This document shows positions 22,609-32,014 of a stretch of 40,780 nucleotides of DNA, in pieces. The stretch comes from Lactobacillus rodentium (lineage in GTDB: Bacteria; Bacillota; Bacilli; Lactobacillales; Lactobacillaceae): NCBI RefSeq assembly GCF_003423665.1, contig NZ_BFBY01000012.1, positions 1-40,780 on the forward strand, in the 5' to 3' direction. Numbering within the stretch: position 1 is the first letter of the stretch; each line of letters begins with the position of its first letter. Made by a program: the position numbers and the translations under genes. The notes beneath the pieces were generated by a model. That model was given only the letters and a program-made list of their open reading frames with translations, made no database searches and had not been told where the DNA came from.

Positions 22609-25008
22609 ATGGCTAATATTTTAAGAAAACTTTATGACACCGATAAAAGAGAATTAAAAAGATTTGAAAAATTAGCAGATAAGGTTGAATCCTATGCTGA
22701 TGAATATGAAAAGTTAAGTGATGAAGAATTAAAGGCAAAAACACCCGAATTCCGCAAAAGATTGGAAAACGGGGAAACCTTAGATGATATTTTGCCGGAG
22801 GCTTTTGCAACTGCTCGTGAAGGAGCAAAAAGAGTTTTAGGTTTGTATCCTTATCGAGTACAAATTATCGGGGGAATTTCACTTCATTTTGGTAACATTT
22901 CCGAGATGATGACTGGTGAAGGTAAAACTTTAACAGCTACAATGCCTGTATATTTAAATGCTTTAACTGGTAAAGGGGTTCATGTTGTAACTGTTAATGA
23001 ATATCTTTCTTCTCGTGATGAAAGTGAAATGGGCCAACTTTATAAGTGGCTTGGCTTAACAGTAGGTTTGAATTTGAATTCAATGTCACCTGATGAAAAA
23101 CGTGAAGCCTATAATTGTGATGTTACTTATTCCACTAACTCAGAATTAGGTTTTGATTATCTGAGAGATAATATGGTGGTTTACAAGGAACAGATGGTTC
23201 AACGTCCACTTAATTATGCAATTATTGATGAGGTTGACTCAATTTTGATTGATGAAGCTAGAACGCCATTAATTATTTCTGGTCAAGCTACTCAATCAAA
23301 TGGAGATTACATTCGTGCTGATCGCTTTGTTAAAACCTTAGTTGAAGATAAAAGTGACGATGATGTTGATGATGATGAAGATCATGGTGATTACAAGATT
23401 GATTGGCCTACTAAGACGATCAATTTAACTAATCAGGGGATTGAAAAAGCATGTAAACATTTTGGCTTAAAAAACTTGTATGATATTGACAATCAAGTTT
23501 TAGTCCACCATATTGATCAGGCGCTTCGTGCTAACTATATTATGTTAAAAGATATTGACTATGTAGTTAAAGATGGAGAAGTAATGATTGTTGATTCCTT
23601 TACTGGACGTGTAATGGAAGGTAGACGTTATTCTGATGGTTTGCACCAAGCTATTGAAGCAAAAGAAGGTGTGCAAATTCAAGAAGAATCTAAGACTCAA
23701 GCAACTATTACTTATCAAAACTTCTTCAGAATGTATAAAAAACTTTCAGGAATGACTGGTACTGGTAAAACAGAAGAAGAAGAATTCCGTGAAATTTATA
23801 ATATGCAAGTTATAACTATTCCTACTAACCGACCTAAGGCTAGAGTTGATATGCCCGATCGTTTATATCCAAACTTGGATTCTAAATTCCACGCCGTAGT
23901 AGAAGAAATTAAAGAACGCCATGCCAAAGGACAACCAGTTTTAGTAGGTACTGTTGCTATTGAAAGTTCTGAGCGATTAAGTAACTTACTTAATGAGGCA
24001 GGAATTCCGCATGCTGTGCTTAATGCCAAAAATCATGCTAAAGAAGCTGAAATTATTATGAATGCTGGTCAAAAAGGTGCAGTTACAATTGCCACCAACA
24101 TGGCTGGACGTGGTACTGACATTAAACTTGGGCCTGGAGTAAAAGAACTAGGTGGTTTAGCTGTTATTGGGACTGAACGACACGAATCTCGTCGTATTGA
24201 TAATCAGTTGCGTGGTCGATCAGGACGTCAAGGAGATCCTGGTGTAACGCGTTTCTATCTTTCATTAGAAGATGATTTAATGAAGCGCTTCGGTTCAGAA
24301 AGAATTAAAGCATTCTTAGATCGTATTTCCGATAACGATGAAGATAAAGTAATTGAAAGTAAAATGATTACTAATCAGGTTGAATCTGCCCAAAAGCGTG
24401 TAGAAGGTAATAACTACGATACACGTAAGCAGACTTTACAATATGATGATGTTATGAGAACTCAACGTGAAATTATTTATGGCGAAAGAATGCAAGTGAT
24501 TAATGAAGAAAAATCTTTACGTCACATTTTAATGCCAATGATTAAACGTACAATCTCACATCAAGTTGATCTTTATACTCAAGGTGAAAAGAAGGATTGG
24601 CGCAATGATCAATTAAGAGACTTCATTGCCTCAAGTATTACTGATGAAAAAACTGCGAAGAGTATCGATCTAGGTAAATTAACTGCTGATGAATTAAAAG
24701 AAAAACTTTATCAATTAGCAGAAGATAACTATAAAGAAAAAGAGGAACAGCTAGCTGATCCAGCACAAATGTTAGAATTTGAAAAAGTAGTTATTTTACG
24801 TGTGGTTGATGATCGTTGGACAGATCATATTGATGCAATGGATCAATTACGTCAATCTATTTCATTACGTGGTTATGGTCAATTAAATCCACTTGTTGAA
24901 TATCAAGAAGCTGGTTATCGGATGTTTGAAGAAATGATCAGTAACATCGAATATGATGCCACCCGATTATTTATGAAAGCACAAATTAGACAAAACTTAA
25001 GTCGTTAA
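22609..25008 (+). CDS. secA: Preprotein translocase ATPase SecA
   Basis: SecA is the motor that pushes unfolded preproteins through SecYEG. The start at 22609 ([10 protein letters not shown]) is chosen because AAGGA lies upstream and it matches the family; a longer frame from 22576 adds 11 unlikely residues. The 799-residue protein has Walker A MTGEGKT near 102, the [19 protein letters not shown] stretch near 205, GTDIKLG near 503, [11 protein letters not shown] in the second motor half and the helical scaffold with the two-helix finger. It ends at [11 protein letters not shown], so the C-terminal linker and CxCxnCH zinc domain of E. coli and B. subtilis SecA are absent. An acidic insert (DDDVDDDED) sits in the preprotein-binding part. 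Confidence 0.96.
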   Translation: MANILRKLYDTDKRELKRFEKLADKVESYADEYEKLSDEELKAKTPEFRKRLENGETLDDILPEAFATAREGAKRVLGLYPYRVQIIGGISLHFGNISEMMTGEGKTLTATMPVYLNALTGKGVHVVTVNEYLSSRDESEMGQLYKWLGLTVGLNLNSMSPDEKREAYNCDVTYSTNSELGFDYLRDNMVVYKEQMVQRPLNYAIIDEVDSILIDEARTPLIISGQATQSNGDYIRADRFVKTLVEDKSDDDVDDDEDHGDYKIDWPTKTINLTNQGIEKACKHFGLKNLYDIDNQVLVHHIDQALRANYIMLKDIDYVVKDGEVMIVDSFTGRVMEGRRYSDGLHQAIEAKEGVQIQEESKTQATITYQNFFRMYKKLSGMTGTGKTEEEEFREIYNMQVITIPTNRPKARVDMPDRLYPNLDSKFHAVVEEIKERHAKGQPVLVGTVAIESSERLSNLLNEAGIPHAVLNAKNHAKEAEIIMNAGQKGAVTIATNMAGRGTDIKLGPGVKELGGLAVIGTERHESRRIDNQLRGRSGRQGDPGVTRFYLSLEDDLMKRFGSERIKAFLDRISDNDEDKVIESKMITNQVESAQKRVEGNNYDTRKQTLQYDDVMRTQREIIYGERMQVINEEKSLRHILMPMIKRTISHQVDLYTQGEKKDWRNDQLRDFIASSITDEKTAKSIDLGKLTADELKEKLYQLAEDNYKEKEEQLADPAQMLEFEKVVILRVVDDRWTDHIDAMDQLRQSISLRGYGQLNPLVEYQEAGYRMFEEMISNIEYDATRLFMKAQIRQNLSR

Positions 25009-25014
25009 TATTAT

Positions 25015-25037
25015 GGGAGGTGAAATGCCTCCTTTTC
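25015..25037 (+). promoter_or_regulatory. Short hairpin in the secA-prfB gap (weak terminator or attenuator)
   Basis: GGAGG (25016-25020) pairs with CCTCC (25028-25032) over a seven-base loop, then TTTTC. The left arm is a strong Shine-Dalgarno sequence that leads a possible 18-codon reading frame (25025-25081) overlapping the prfB start in another frame. It could be a weak terminator, an attenuator or neither. Confidence 0.3.
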
Positions 25038-25050
25038 TTATAGGTGAAAT

Positions 25051-26167
25051 ATGGAAATTAGTGAAATACAAAATAATATAAATCAATTACAACAAAAATT
25101 AAACCACTTTAGGGGGTCTCTTTGACTTTGATTCTTTAAATGAGGGAATTGCTATTAACGAACAAAAAATGGCAGACCCAGACTTTTGGAATGATCAAGA
25201 GTTAGCTCAAAAAATAATTAATGAAACTAATATTATGAAAGAAAAAAGTAATAAATTTAAGGAACTTGAACAAAGTTTTGAGGATGTAGAAGTTACTTTA
25301 GATTTAGTAAAAGAAACAACAGATTCAAATTTAGAAACTGAATTAATCGATAATTTATCGAAACTAAATCAAGCATTTCAAGATTATGAATTAAATTTAT
25401 TGCTTTCAGGAAAGTATGATCAACATAATGCACTTTTAGAAATACATCCCGGTGCTGGTGGAACGGAAGCAATGGATTGGGCTGAGATGTTACTTCGGAT
25501 GTATCGCCGATACTGTGAAAGTCATAATTTAAAATTTGAAGTTGAAAATTTTGAAGCTGGTGATGAAGCTGGTGTGAAAAGCGTAAGTGTACGAGTTGAG
25601 GGAACTAATGCCTTTGGTTTACTAAAATCAGAAAATGGAGTTCATCGATTAGTTAGAATTTCGCCATTTGATTCTGCTAAAAGAAGACATACATCTTTTG
25701 CTTCAGTAGAAGTAATACCGGAAATTGATCAAAGTATTAATATTAAAATTAATCCCGATGATTTACGAATTGATGTTTTCCGTTCAAGTGGAGCTGGTGG
25801 ACAGCATATTAATAAAACTTCTAGTGCCGTACGAATTACACACTTGCCCACAGGAATTGTCACTTCTTCTCAGGCTCAACGTTCACAAATTCAAAATCGT
25901 GAAACAGCAATGAATATGTTACGGGCTAAACTTTTTCAATTAGAAGAAGAAAAAAAGCGTAAACAGACGGAAGCATTAAAAGGTGATCAGCAAAATATTA
26001 ATTTTGGATCTCAAATCAGGTCTTATGTTTTTCATCCGTATAACATGGTTAAAGATCACCGGACTAATTTTGAAACTAGTGATATTAACGGCGTAATGGA
26101 TGGAAAATTGGATGATTTCATCTATGCTTATTTACAATGGCAATTAAGCCAACAAAATCCAAATTAA
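25051..26167 (+). CDS. prfB: Peptide chain release factor 2 (programmed +1 frameshift)
   Basis: RF2 reads UGA and UAA and releases the finished peptide. The gene is split: codons 1-24 run from ATG at 25051 to CTT at 25120-25122, then an in-frame TGA (25123-25125). Skipping base 25123 restores the frame from GAC at 25124 to the TAA at 26165, giving 371 residues. The joined protein has the GGT-containing HPGAGGTEAMDWAEML block and the catalytic GGQ motif (SSGAGGQHINKT near 246). The SPF anticodon-like motif is present (VRISPFDSAKRRHTSF), which identifies RF2 rather than RF1. Ribosome site AGGTGA lies before the ATG. It follows secA as in most Firmicutes. Confidence 0.95.
25111..25126 (+). promoter_or_regulatory. 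prfB: prfB autoregulatory frameshift site
   Basis: AGGGGG (25111-25116), two codons TCT and CTT, then TGA C form the classic RF2 site: an internal Shine-Dalgarno sequence, a slippery CUU and a poorly terminating UGA-C. When RF2 is scarce the ribosome pauses and slips +1 to make more RF2. The common site has TAT before CTT; here it is TCT, a harmless variation outside the slippery codon. Confidence 0.95.
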
Positions 26168-26216
26168 AGTATAATAACTTATAAATGAATAAATATAATT
26201 ATTGAGAGGCATAGAC

Positions 26217-27161
26217 ATGGTTGAACCTGTTACAGTGAAAGAATTAGTTAAAGCCAATCCTACTTTGAAAGTTATTGAAGGCGAGAATTTTTTAGATCAA
26301 CGCGTGATTTCAGTCTCTGATATTTCACGACCTGGTTTGGAGTTAACAGGATATTTTGATTTCTATCCTAAGGAAAGAATTCAGCTTTTAGGTAGAACTG
26401 AGATTTCTTATAGCAAAAATTTAAACCATGAAGCACGTCAAAAAGTATTTAAGCGAATGGCGACTCCAGAAACTCCTTGTTTTGTGATTGCTCGTGATTT
26501 ATCAGTTCCCCAAGAATTAATAGAAGCTTGTAATCAAGCCAAAATTCCGGTACTTCAAAGTAAACTGGCGACAACAAGACTTTCTAGTTTGTTAACGGAT
26601 TACTTAGATGAAAAACTTGCACCTCGTAAAAGTATGCACGGTGTTCTAGTTGAAATCTATGGCATGGGAGTTATGATTATTGGAAATTCAGGGGTCGGAA
26701 AATCAGAAACCGCCTTGGATCTTATTAAGCGAGGACATCGTTTAATTGCCGACGATCGGGTAGATGTATTTCAAAAAGATGAAAAAACTGTTGTCGGTGA
26801 AGCTCCCAAAATTTTAAAACATTTAATGGAAATTCGGGGAATTGGTATCATTGATGTAATGAATCTTTTTGGGGCTGGATCGGTTAGAGATCAGAGCGAA
26901 ATTCAATTAATTATTAAACTTGAAAATTGGAATCCTGATTCAAACTATGAACGGTTAGGATTAAATGAAAACAAAAAAGAATTAGTTGGCGTTTCAGTTC
27001 CCCAAATAACCATCCCAGTAAAAGTTGGACGAAATATTGCAATTATTATTGAAGTAGCTGCAATGAATTTCCGCGCAAAAAGAATGGGATATGATGCAAG
27101 TAAAAAATTTAAAGAAAATCTTGCTGAGCTAATTTCTGATAATTCTAAAGAAGAGAAGTAA
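26217..27161 (+). CDS. hprK: HPr kinase/phosphorylase
   Basis: HprK phosphorylates HPr of the sugar phosphotransferase system on Ser46 with ATP and reverses the reaction with inorganic phosphate, so it sets CcpA-driven catabolite repression. The ATG at 26217 is used, with GAGAGG before it; a TTG at 26202 lies in that ribosome site. The 314 residues have an N-terminal domain to about 130 and a kinase domain with Walker [10 protein letters not shown] near 155, [11 protein letters not shown] near 178 and the signature [19 protein letters not shown] near 205. Followed after 11 bases by lgt, as in other Firmicutes. A TATAAT at 26170-26175 may be its -10, without a clear -35. Confidence 0.96.
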   Translation: MVEPVTVKELVKANPTLKVIEGENFLDQRVISVSDISRPGLELTGYFDFYPKERIQLLGRTEISYSKNLNHEARQKVFKRMATPETPCFVIARDLSVPQELIEACNQAKIPVLQSKLATTRLSSLLTDYLDEKLAPRKSMHGVLVEIYGMGVMIIGNSGVGKSETALDLIKRGHRLIADDRVDVFQKDEKTVVGEAPKILKHLMEIRGIGIIDVMNLFGAGSVRDQSEIQLIIKLENWNPDSNYERLGLNENKKELVGVSVPQITIPVKVGRNIAIIIEVAAMNFRAKRMGYDASKKFKENLAELISDNSKEEK

Positions 27162-27172
27162 AGGATAAAATA

Positions 27173-28012
27173 ATGACTTTAGTAATTAATCCAGTTGCTT
27201 TTAGTATTGGGTCTTTATCGGTTAAATGGTACGGTATAATTATGGCTACAGCTGTTCTAGTAGCGACAATTATGGCTATTAGAGAAGGAAAAAGAAGACA
27301 AATTATGCCGGATGATTTTATCGATTTGTTATTATGGGCTGTCCCAATCGGTTTTATTTGCGCCAGAATTTATTATGTGATATTTGAGTGGGGCTATTTT
27401 TCACAACATCCGAATGAGATAATAGCGATTTGGAATGGTGGAATCGCAATTTATGGTGGTCTTCTTGGTGGACTAGCTGTATTAATTATTTTTTGTAAAA
27501 AAAGAAATTTATCAGTTTGGTTAATGTTAGATATTATTGCACCAGGAGTAATGGCCGGACAGATTATTGGCCGTTGGGGTAATTTTATTAATCAAGAAGC
27601 ACATGGCTCGCCTACTTCTCTAGCATTTTTAGAAAGTTTGCATTTACCAACTTTTATCATTCAACAAATGAAAATTAACGGAATATATTATCAGCCCACC
27701 TTTTTATATGAATCCTTTTTTAATTTAATTGGATTAATTATAATTTTGAGTTTGAGACATAAAAAGCATCTTTTTAAACAAGGTGAAATCTTTTTAACAT
27801 ATGTGATATGGTATTCGTTAGTAAGATTTTTTGTTGAAGGGATGCGAACTGATAGTTTGTATCTTGCTAATACAATTAGAGTTTCACAAGCCTTAAGTGT
27901 AGTACTATTTATATTAGCAATTGCAACATGGATTTACCGTCGCCGAGTAGTTAAACCTAACTGGTATCTAGCAGGAAGCGGCTTGAAGTATCCATATGAA
28001 CGAGTTAAATAA
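27173..28012 (+). CDS. lgt: Prolipoprotein diacylglyceryl transferase
   Basis: Lgt attaches a diacylglyceryl group from phosphatidylglycerol to the lipobox cysteine of prolipoproteins, the first step in lipoprotein maturation at the membrane. The 279 residues contain about seven membrane helices. The Lgt signature GRWGNFINQEAHGSPT starts near residue 134, with the catalytic arginine and conserved asparagine. An IYGGLLGGL segment near 94 corresponds to the family's HGGL region, here with Tyr in place of His. RFFVEGMRTDSLYL near 223 is also conserved. A basic C terminus follows. Spacing places it in the hprK operon with gpsA downstream. Confidence 0.95.
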   Translation: MTLVINPVAFSIGSLSVKWYGIIMATAVLVATIMAIREGKRRQIMPDDFIDLLLWAVPIGFICARIYYVIFEWGYFSQHPNEIIAIWNGGIAIYGGLLGGLAVLIIFCKKRNLSVWLMLDIIAPGVMAGQIIGRWGNFINQEAHGSPTSLAFLESLHLPTFIIQQMKINGIYYQPTFLYESFFNLIGLIIILSLRHKKHLFKQGEIFLTYVIWYSLVRFFVEGMRTDSLYLANTIRVSQALSVVLFILAIATWIYRRRVVKPNWYLAGSGLKYPYERVK

Positions 28013-28036
28013 AATTATAGATTTGGAGTATTAAAA

Positions 28037-29047
28037 ATGACAAAAATTGCAGTTTTAGGAAATGGTTCCTGGGGTTCTGTATTAGGTTCAATGTTAGCGG
28101 ATAATGGGAATGATGTAATTTTTTACGGTAATATTGAAGCAGTAAATAAAGAAATAAATGAACATCATACTAATTCACACTATATGAAAGATTGGCATTT
28201 GAATCCTACCACTTCTGCTACGGGAGATTTAGCAAAAGCTCTTCAAGATGCTGAAATTGTACTTTTTGTACTTCCAACAAGTGCTGTACGTATTGTTGCC
28301 AAGCAAGTTAAAGAGGTTTTAGATCAAAGTGGAAACAAGCCATTGTTAGTTACGGCAACTAAGGGAATTGAGCCCGGTAGTAAGAAATTAATTTCAGATA
28401 TTTTAAAAGAAGAAATTTACCCTAACGATAGTGATAAAATTGTGGCAATTTCTGGTCCTAGTCATGCTGAAAATGTGGCTCAAAAAGATTTAACTGCAAT
28501 TGCATGTGCTTCAGACAATGAAGAAAATGCTAAAAAAGTGCAAAAGGCATTTTCTAATAATTATGTGCGTTTTTACACTAATTCTGACCTTGTCGGTGTT
28601 GAAGTCGGTGGTGCAATTAAGAATGTTATTGCTATCGCTGCAGGTATTTTAGCTGGTAAGGGTTATGGAGACGATGCCAAAGCTGCTTTAATGACTCGTG
28701 GTTTAGCGGAGATTTCTCGCTTAGGGGTAGAATATTTTGGAGCACAAGCTAAAACCTTTAGTGGGTTATCTGGTATTGGTGATTTAATTGTAACTTGTAC
28801 CTCTGTGAATTCACGTAACTGGCGTGCCGGTAAACAAATCGGAGAAGGCAAAAGCTTAGATTACGTTTTAAAAAATATGGGCCAAGTAGTAGAAGGTGCT
28901 ACAACTGTAAAAGCAGTGCATGAATTAGCAGAAGAAAAAAATATTGATATGCCAATTAATGAAGCGGTATATCATGTTCTCTATGAAAATGCTGATGTAG
29001 ATGAAGAAATTGCCCGGATGATGGGAAGAAGTCCAAAAGCAGAATAA
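28037..29047 (+). CDS. gpsA: Glycerol-3-phosphate dehydrogenase (NAD(P)+)
   Basis: GpsA reduces dihydroxyacetone phosphate to sn-glycerol 3-phosphate, the backbone for phospholipids and teichoic acids. The 336-residue enzyme shows the N-terminal nucleotide-binding GNGSWGSVLGSMLADNG, the VTATKGIEP segment near residue 112, the catalytic VGGAIKNVIAIAAGILAG region around Lys195 and GLSGIGDLIVTCTS-type C-terminal motif. It has the standard length. Ribosome site GGAG precedes the ATG. It lies between lgt and trxB; together with pgsA and lgt in this window it supplies and uses glycerophospholipid. Confidence 0.95.
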   Translation: MTKIAVLGNGSWGSVLGSMLADNGNDVIFYGNIEAVNKEINEHHTNSHYMKDWHLNPTTSATGDLAKALQDAEIVLFVLPTSAVRIVAKQVKEVLDQSGNKPLLVTATKGIEPGSKKLISDILKEEIYPNDSDKIVAISGPSHAENVAQKDLTAIACASDNEENAKKVQKAFSNNYVRFYTNSDLVGVEVGGAIKNVIAIAAGILAGKGYGDDAKAALMTRGLAEISRLGVEYFGAQAKTFSGLSGIGDLIVTCTSVNSRNWRAGKQIGEGKSLDYVLKNMGQVVEGATTVKAVHELAEEKNIDMPINEAVYHVLYENADVDEEIARMMGRSPKAE

Positions 29048-29111
29048 TTGTAATTAAGAATAAAAGACAGTACGATAATTTTACAAGGCTAGAATTAAAA
29101 GAGGGTATTTT

Positions 29112-30065
29112 ATGACAACAAAATATGATGTAGTAATTATTGGTGCTGGTCCTAGTGGATTAACCGCTGCTTTATATGCTGCTCGAGCTAATCTGAAAGT
29201 ATTGATTTTAGATCGTGGTATTTATGGTGGACAGATGAATAATACTGATATCATTGATAATTACCCAGGCTTTAGTGAAATTACTGGTCCTGAATTGGGC
29301 GAAAAAATGTATCAAACTACAATGAAATTCAAACCAGACTTTAAGTATGGTGAGGTTAAATCAGTTTCACTTGAAGGTGATAAAAAAATCATTAAAACTG
29401 AAACTGAAGAGTATGTAACTAAGGCACTTATTATTGGAACTGGAGCTAATCATAAAAAGTTAGATATTCCTGGTGAGAAGGAGTATGAGGGCCGCGGTGT
29501 ATCATATTGTGCTGTTTGTGATGCGGCCTTTTTTAAAGATGAGGATGTAGCCGTAATTGGTGGTGGAGATTCTGCTGTAGAAGAGGGGATATATCTTGCT
29601 CAATTAGCAAAGTCAGTTACCGTTATTCATAGACGTGATCAGTTAAGGGCTCAACCGATCTTACAAAAAAGAGCTTTTGCTAATAAGAAAATGCATTTCA
29701 TATGGAATGCCCAGGTACTAGAAATTGTTGGTAACGAAAATAAAGTCGAAGGTATTGTTTATCGTGATAAATTGACTGGAGAACAAAAGACGTTGCCTGT
29801 GGCTGGTGTATTTATTTATGTAGGTGTTAAACCACAAACTGATGCCTTTAGGGATTTGGGTATTTTAGATGAACAAGGTTGGATTCCCACGGATGATAAG
29901 ATGCATACGAAAGTAGCGGGAATTTTTGCCATTGGTGATGTAAGGGCAAAAGATTTACGTCAAATAGCAAATGCCGTTGGTGATGGCAGTATTGGTGGGC
30001 AAGAAGCCTACAATTACATTCAGGGCTTAAATGATAATATGCTAGATAATAAAAATTTAAATTAA
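29112..30065 (+). CDS. trxB: Thioredoxin-disulfide reductase
   Basis: TrxB is a flavoprotein that uses NADPH to reduce thioredoxin. The 317 residues contain the FAD-binding GAGPSGLTAALYAARA near residue 11, the redox-active CAVC pair near 133-136, the NADPH-binding GGGDSAVEEGIYLA near 154 and the second FAD motif GIFAIGDVRAKDLRQIANA near 280. All key residues are present. AGAGGG lies before the ATG. A possible promoter in the gap to gpsA is TTGTAA (29048-29053) and TACGAT (29071-29076), 17 bases apart but weak. A terminator follows, so it closes the hprK-lgt-gpsA-trxB run. With spxH it belongs to thiol stress control. Confidence 0.95.
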   Translation: MTTKYDVVIIGAGPSGLTAALYAARANLKVLILDRGIYGGQMNNTDIIDNYPGFSEITGPELGEKMYQTTMKFKPDFKYGEVKSVSLEGDKKIIKTETEEYVTKALIIGTGANHKKLDIPGEKEYEGRGVSYCAVCDAAFFKDEDVAVIGGGDSAVEEGIYLAQLAKSVTVIHRRDQLRAQPILQKRAFANKKMHFIWNAQVLEIVGNENKVEGIVYRDKLTGEQKTLPVAGVFIYVGVKPQTDAFRDLGILDEQGWIPTDDKMHTKVAGIFAIGDVRAKDLRQIANAVGDGSIGGQEAYNYIQGLNDNMLDNKNLN

Positions 30066-30070
30066 AGTGG

Positions 30071-30106
30071 AAAGAGGGGAATTTTATTTAATTTCTCTCT
30101 TTTTTT
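30071..30106 (+). terminator. Terminator after trxB
   Basis: AAAGAGGGGAATT (30071-30083) pairs with AATTTCTCTCTTT (30090-30102), 13 pairs with two G-U, six-base loop, T run to 30106. Confidence 0.8.
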
Positions 30107-30191
30107 AGAAATTACGAATATCTCAACTGTAAGAGGTAAAAAAATAGTAAAATAAGTTCAGAAAGTAGTAAATAGAATAGAGGTTAATTTT

Positions 30192-31919
30192 ATGAACGCA
30201 CAAGATGCTCTTAAACAGTGGCAACAGGCTAGTGTTTTACCTGATTACTTAAGTGATCAACTTAATACTTTGAGTCAAGACAAAGGTTGGGTAGAGGATG
30301 CCTTTGGTCAGGATATTAATTTTGGTACTGCCGGTATGAGAGGAAAATTAGAACCTGGTACTAATAGAATTAATTTATTTACTATTGGTAAAGTTACTGA
30401 AGGTTTAGCTCGTTTAATTGATGAAAATGGTGATGAAGCTAAAAAACGAGGCGTTGCTATTTCCTTTGATTCTCGTTACCATTCACGTGAATTTGCAGAA
30501 TATGCCGCTCGTGTTTTGGGAGCTCATAAAATTAAAGTATATTTATTTGATGACTTAAGACCAACACCGGAACTCTCTTTTGCAGTACGCTATTTAAAGA
30601 CTTTTGCAGGAATTAATATTACTGCTTCTCATAATGCTAAACAATATAATGGGTATAAAGTTTATGGCGAAGATGGGGCACAAATGGCACCTGAGAATGC
30701 GGATCGTTTGTTTGCTTATGCTCAAAAAGTAACCGATATTTTTGGTGTTGAAGCTGCTCCAGTTGAAGAATTGCGCGCAAGTAATACTTTGCAATTAATA
30801 GGTGAGGATGTTGATGAGGCATATCTAGCTCACCTCAAAGAAGTAACCTTTGATCCAGAAATGGTTAAAAATAATGCTGATAAGCTAAAAATTATTTATA
30901 CTCCCTTACATGGGACAGGAAAGATGCTTTATGATCGAGCATTTAGACAGGGTGGATTTGATAATGTGATTCCTGTACCTAGTCAATCAATTATCGATCC
31001 TGAATTTCCTACAACAATTAAACCTAATCCAGAATATCGTGATGTATTTGAACCAGGTTTTAAGTTGGCTAATGAAGTAGATGCAAACGTAATTATTGCA
31101 ACCGATCCAGATGCTGATCGTATGGGAGCTGCGGTGAGAAAAGCAGATGGTAATTTCCAAGTTCTTACTGGTAATCAAATTGCTACTTTAATGGCATATT
31201 ATCTATTAGAACATATGAAGGAAAACGGTACTTTAACTTCTGATTATGAATTAGTGACTTCAATTGTTTCTAGTGCGTTACCATTTAAGATTGCTAAGGA
31301 TTTTGGCATTCGGACTAAGCACGTGTTAACCGGTTTTAAGTATATTGGTGAAGAAGTTGATCGGATGAATAAAGAAAATGACGGCAAATTCTTAATGGGC
31401 TTTGAAGAAAGTTATGGTTATTTATTCAAGCCATTTGCACGCGATAAAGATGCAATGCAAGGTGCTCTAATGTTTGGTGAAGTAGCTAGTTACTATGCCT
31501 CAAAAGGAATGACCGTCTTTGATGGACTTCAAGAAATCTGGCAAAAGTATGGAGTTTCTTATGAAATTACTCGTGCGATTGAAATGCCAGGCATTGGCGG
31601 TCAAAAGAAAATGGCAGCTTTAATGGAAAAATTGCGTAATGAACATCTTGATGAAATCAATGGAACTAAAGTAGTTAAGATTGAAGATTTTGAAACTCAA
31701 ACATCAATTGATAGTAATGGTGAAAAAGAATTAACCGGGTTCCCGGTTTCTAATGTTTTGAAGTATTACTTAGAAGATGATACTTGGGTAGCTCTTAGAC
31801 CATCAGGAACTGAACCTGTTATTAAAGCTTATGTTGGCGTAAATAAACCTACTGTTGAAGAAGCTAAAAAAGCTGCAGAAGACTATCAAGATGCCCTAGG
31901 TAAATTACTTAAGAATTAA
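30192..31919 (+). CDS. pgm: Phosphoglucomutase/phosphomannomutase
   Basis: This alpha-D-phosphohexomutase interconverts glucose 1- and 6-phosphate (and perhaps mannose phosphates), feeding UDP-glucose, surface polysaccharide and glycolipid synthesis. The 575-residue length is that of the PgcA (YhxB) type of Firmicutes. The active-site phosphoserine loop is ITASHNAKQYNGYKVYG near residue 142, the metal-binding DPDADR near 305, the sugar-binding GFEESYGY near 403 and the C-terminal phosphate-binding RPSGTEPVIKAY near 535. AGAGG precedes the ATG. It follows the trxB terminator and precedes the uvrB terminator, so it is probably transcribed alone. Sugar preference cannot be told from sequence alone. 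Confidence 0.92.
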   Translation: MNAQDALKQWQQASVLPDYLSDQLNTLSQDKGWVEDAFGQDINFGTAGMRGKLEPGTNRINLFTIGKVTEGLARLIDENGDEAKKRGVAISFDSRYHSREFAEYAARVLGAHKIKVYLFDDLRPTPELSFAVRYLKTFAGINITASHNAKQYNGYKVYGEDGAQMAPENADRLFAYAQKVTDIFGVEAAPVEELRASNTLQLIGEDVDEAYLAHLKEVTFDPEMVKNNADKLKIIYTPLHGTGKMLYDRAFRQGGFDNVIPVPSQSIIDPEFPTTIKPNPEYRDVFEPGFKLANEVDANVIIATDPDADRMGAAVRKADGNFQVLTGNQIATLMAYYLLEHMKENGTLTSDYELVTSIVSSALPFKIAKDFGIRTKHVLTGFKYIGEEVDRMNKENDGKFLMGFEESYGYLFKPFARDKDAMQGALMFGEVASYYASKGMTVFDGLQEIWQKYGVSYEITRAIEMPGIGGQKKMAALMEKLRNEHLDEINGTKVVKIEDFETQTSIDSNGEKELTGFPVSNVLKYYLEDDTWVALRPSGTEPVIKAYVGVNKPTVEEAKKAAEDYQDALGKLLKN

Positions 31920-31931
31920 TCAAATATAATG

Positions 31932-31945
31932 CGAAAATATGTTCG
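31932..31945. promoter_or_regulatory. LexA (SOS) box of uvrB-uvrA
   Basis: CGAAAATATGTTCG differs from the DinR/LexA consensus CGAACATATGTTCG at one base of 14. It lies in the pgm-uvrB gap, next to a TATAAT at 31925-31930, so a repressor here would cover the -10/+1 region. An alternative promoter uses ATGTTC (31939) and TATACA (31961). Either way the site fits SOS control of excision repair. Confidence 0.75.
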
Positions 31946-31970
31946 CTGTAGTAAAATAAGTATACAAAAT

Positions 31971-32000
31971 AAAAAGTTGGACCTTGGTCCAACTTTTTTT
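31971..32000 (+). terminator. Terminator directly before the uvrB ribosome binding site
   Basis: AAAAAGTTGGACC (31971-31983) and GGTCCAACTTTTT (31986-31998) are exact complements; the loop will open to CTTG. The T run ends at 32000 and the GGAGG of uvrB begins at 32003, so no promoter fits between them. The hairpin ends pgm but must also lie in or at the start of the uvrBA leader. Confidence 0.9.
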
Positions 32001-32014
32001 GCGGAGGACAAATT

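Noticed and set aside
25169-26167. prfB starting at the ATG at 25169
   Set aside because: This ATG is codon 40 of the frameshifted gene. The true start at 25051 with the RF2 frameshift site explains the upstream sequence fully.
31733-31748. GC-rich inverted repeat AACCGG-GTTC-CCGGTT inside pgm
   Set aside because: Only six pairs with a four-base loop, no T tail on either strand, and easily explained by codons.
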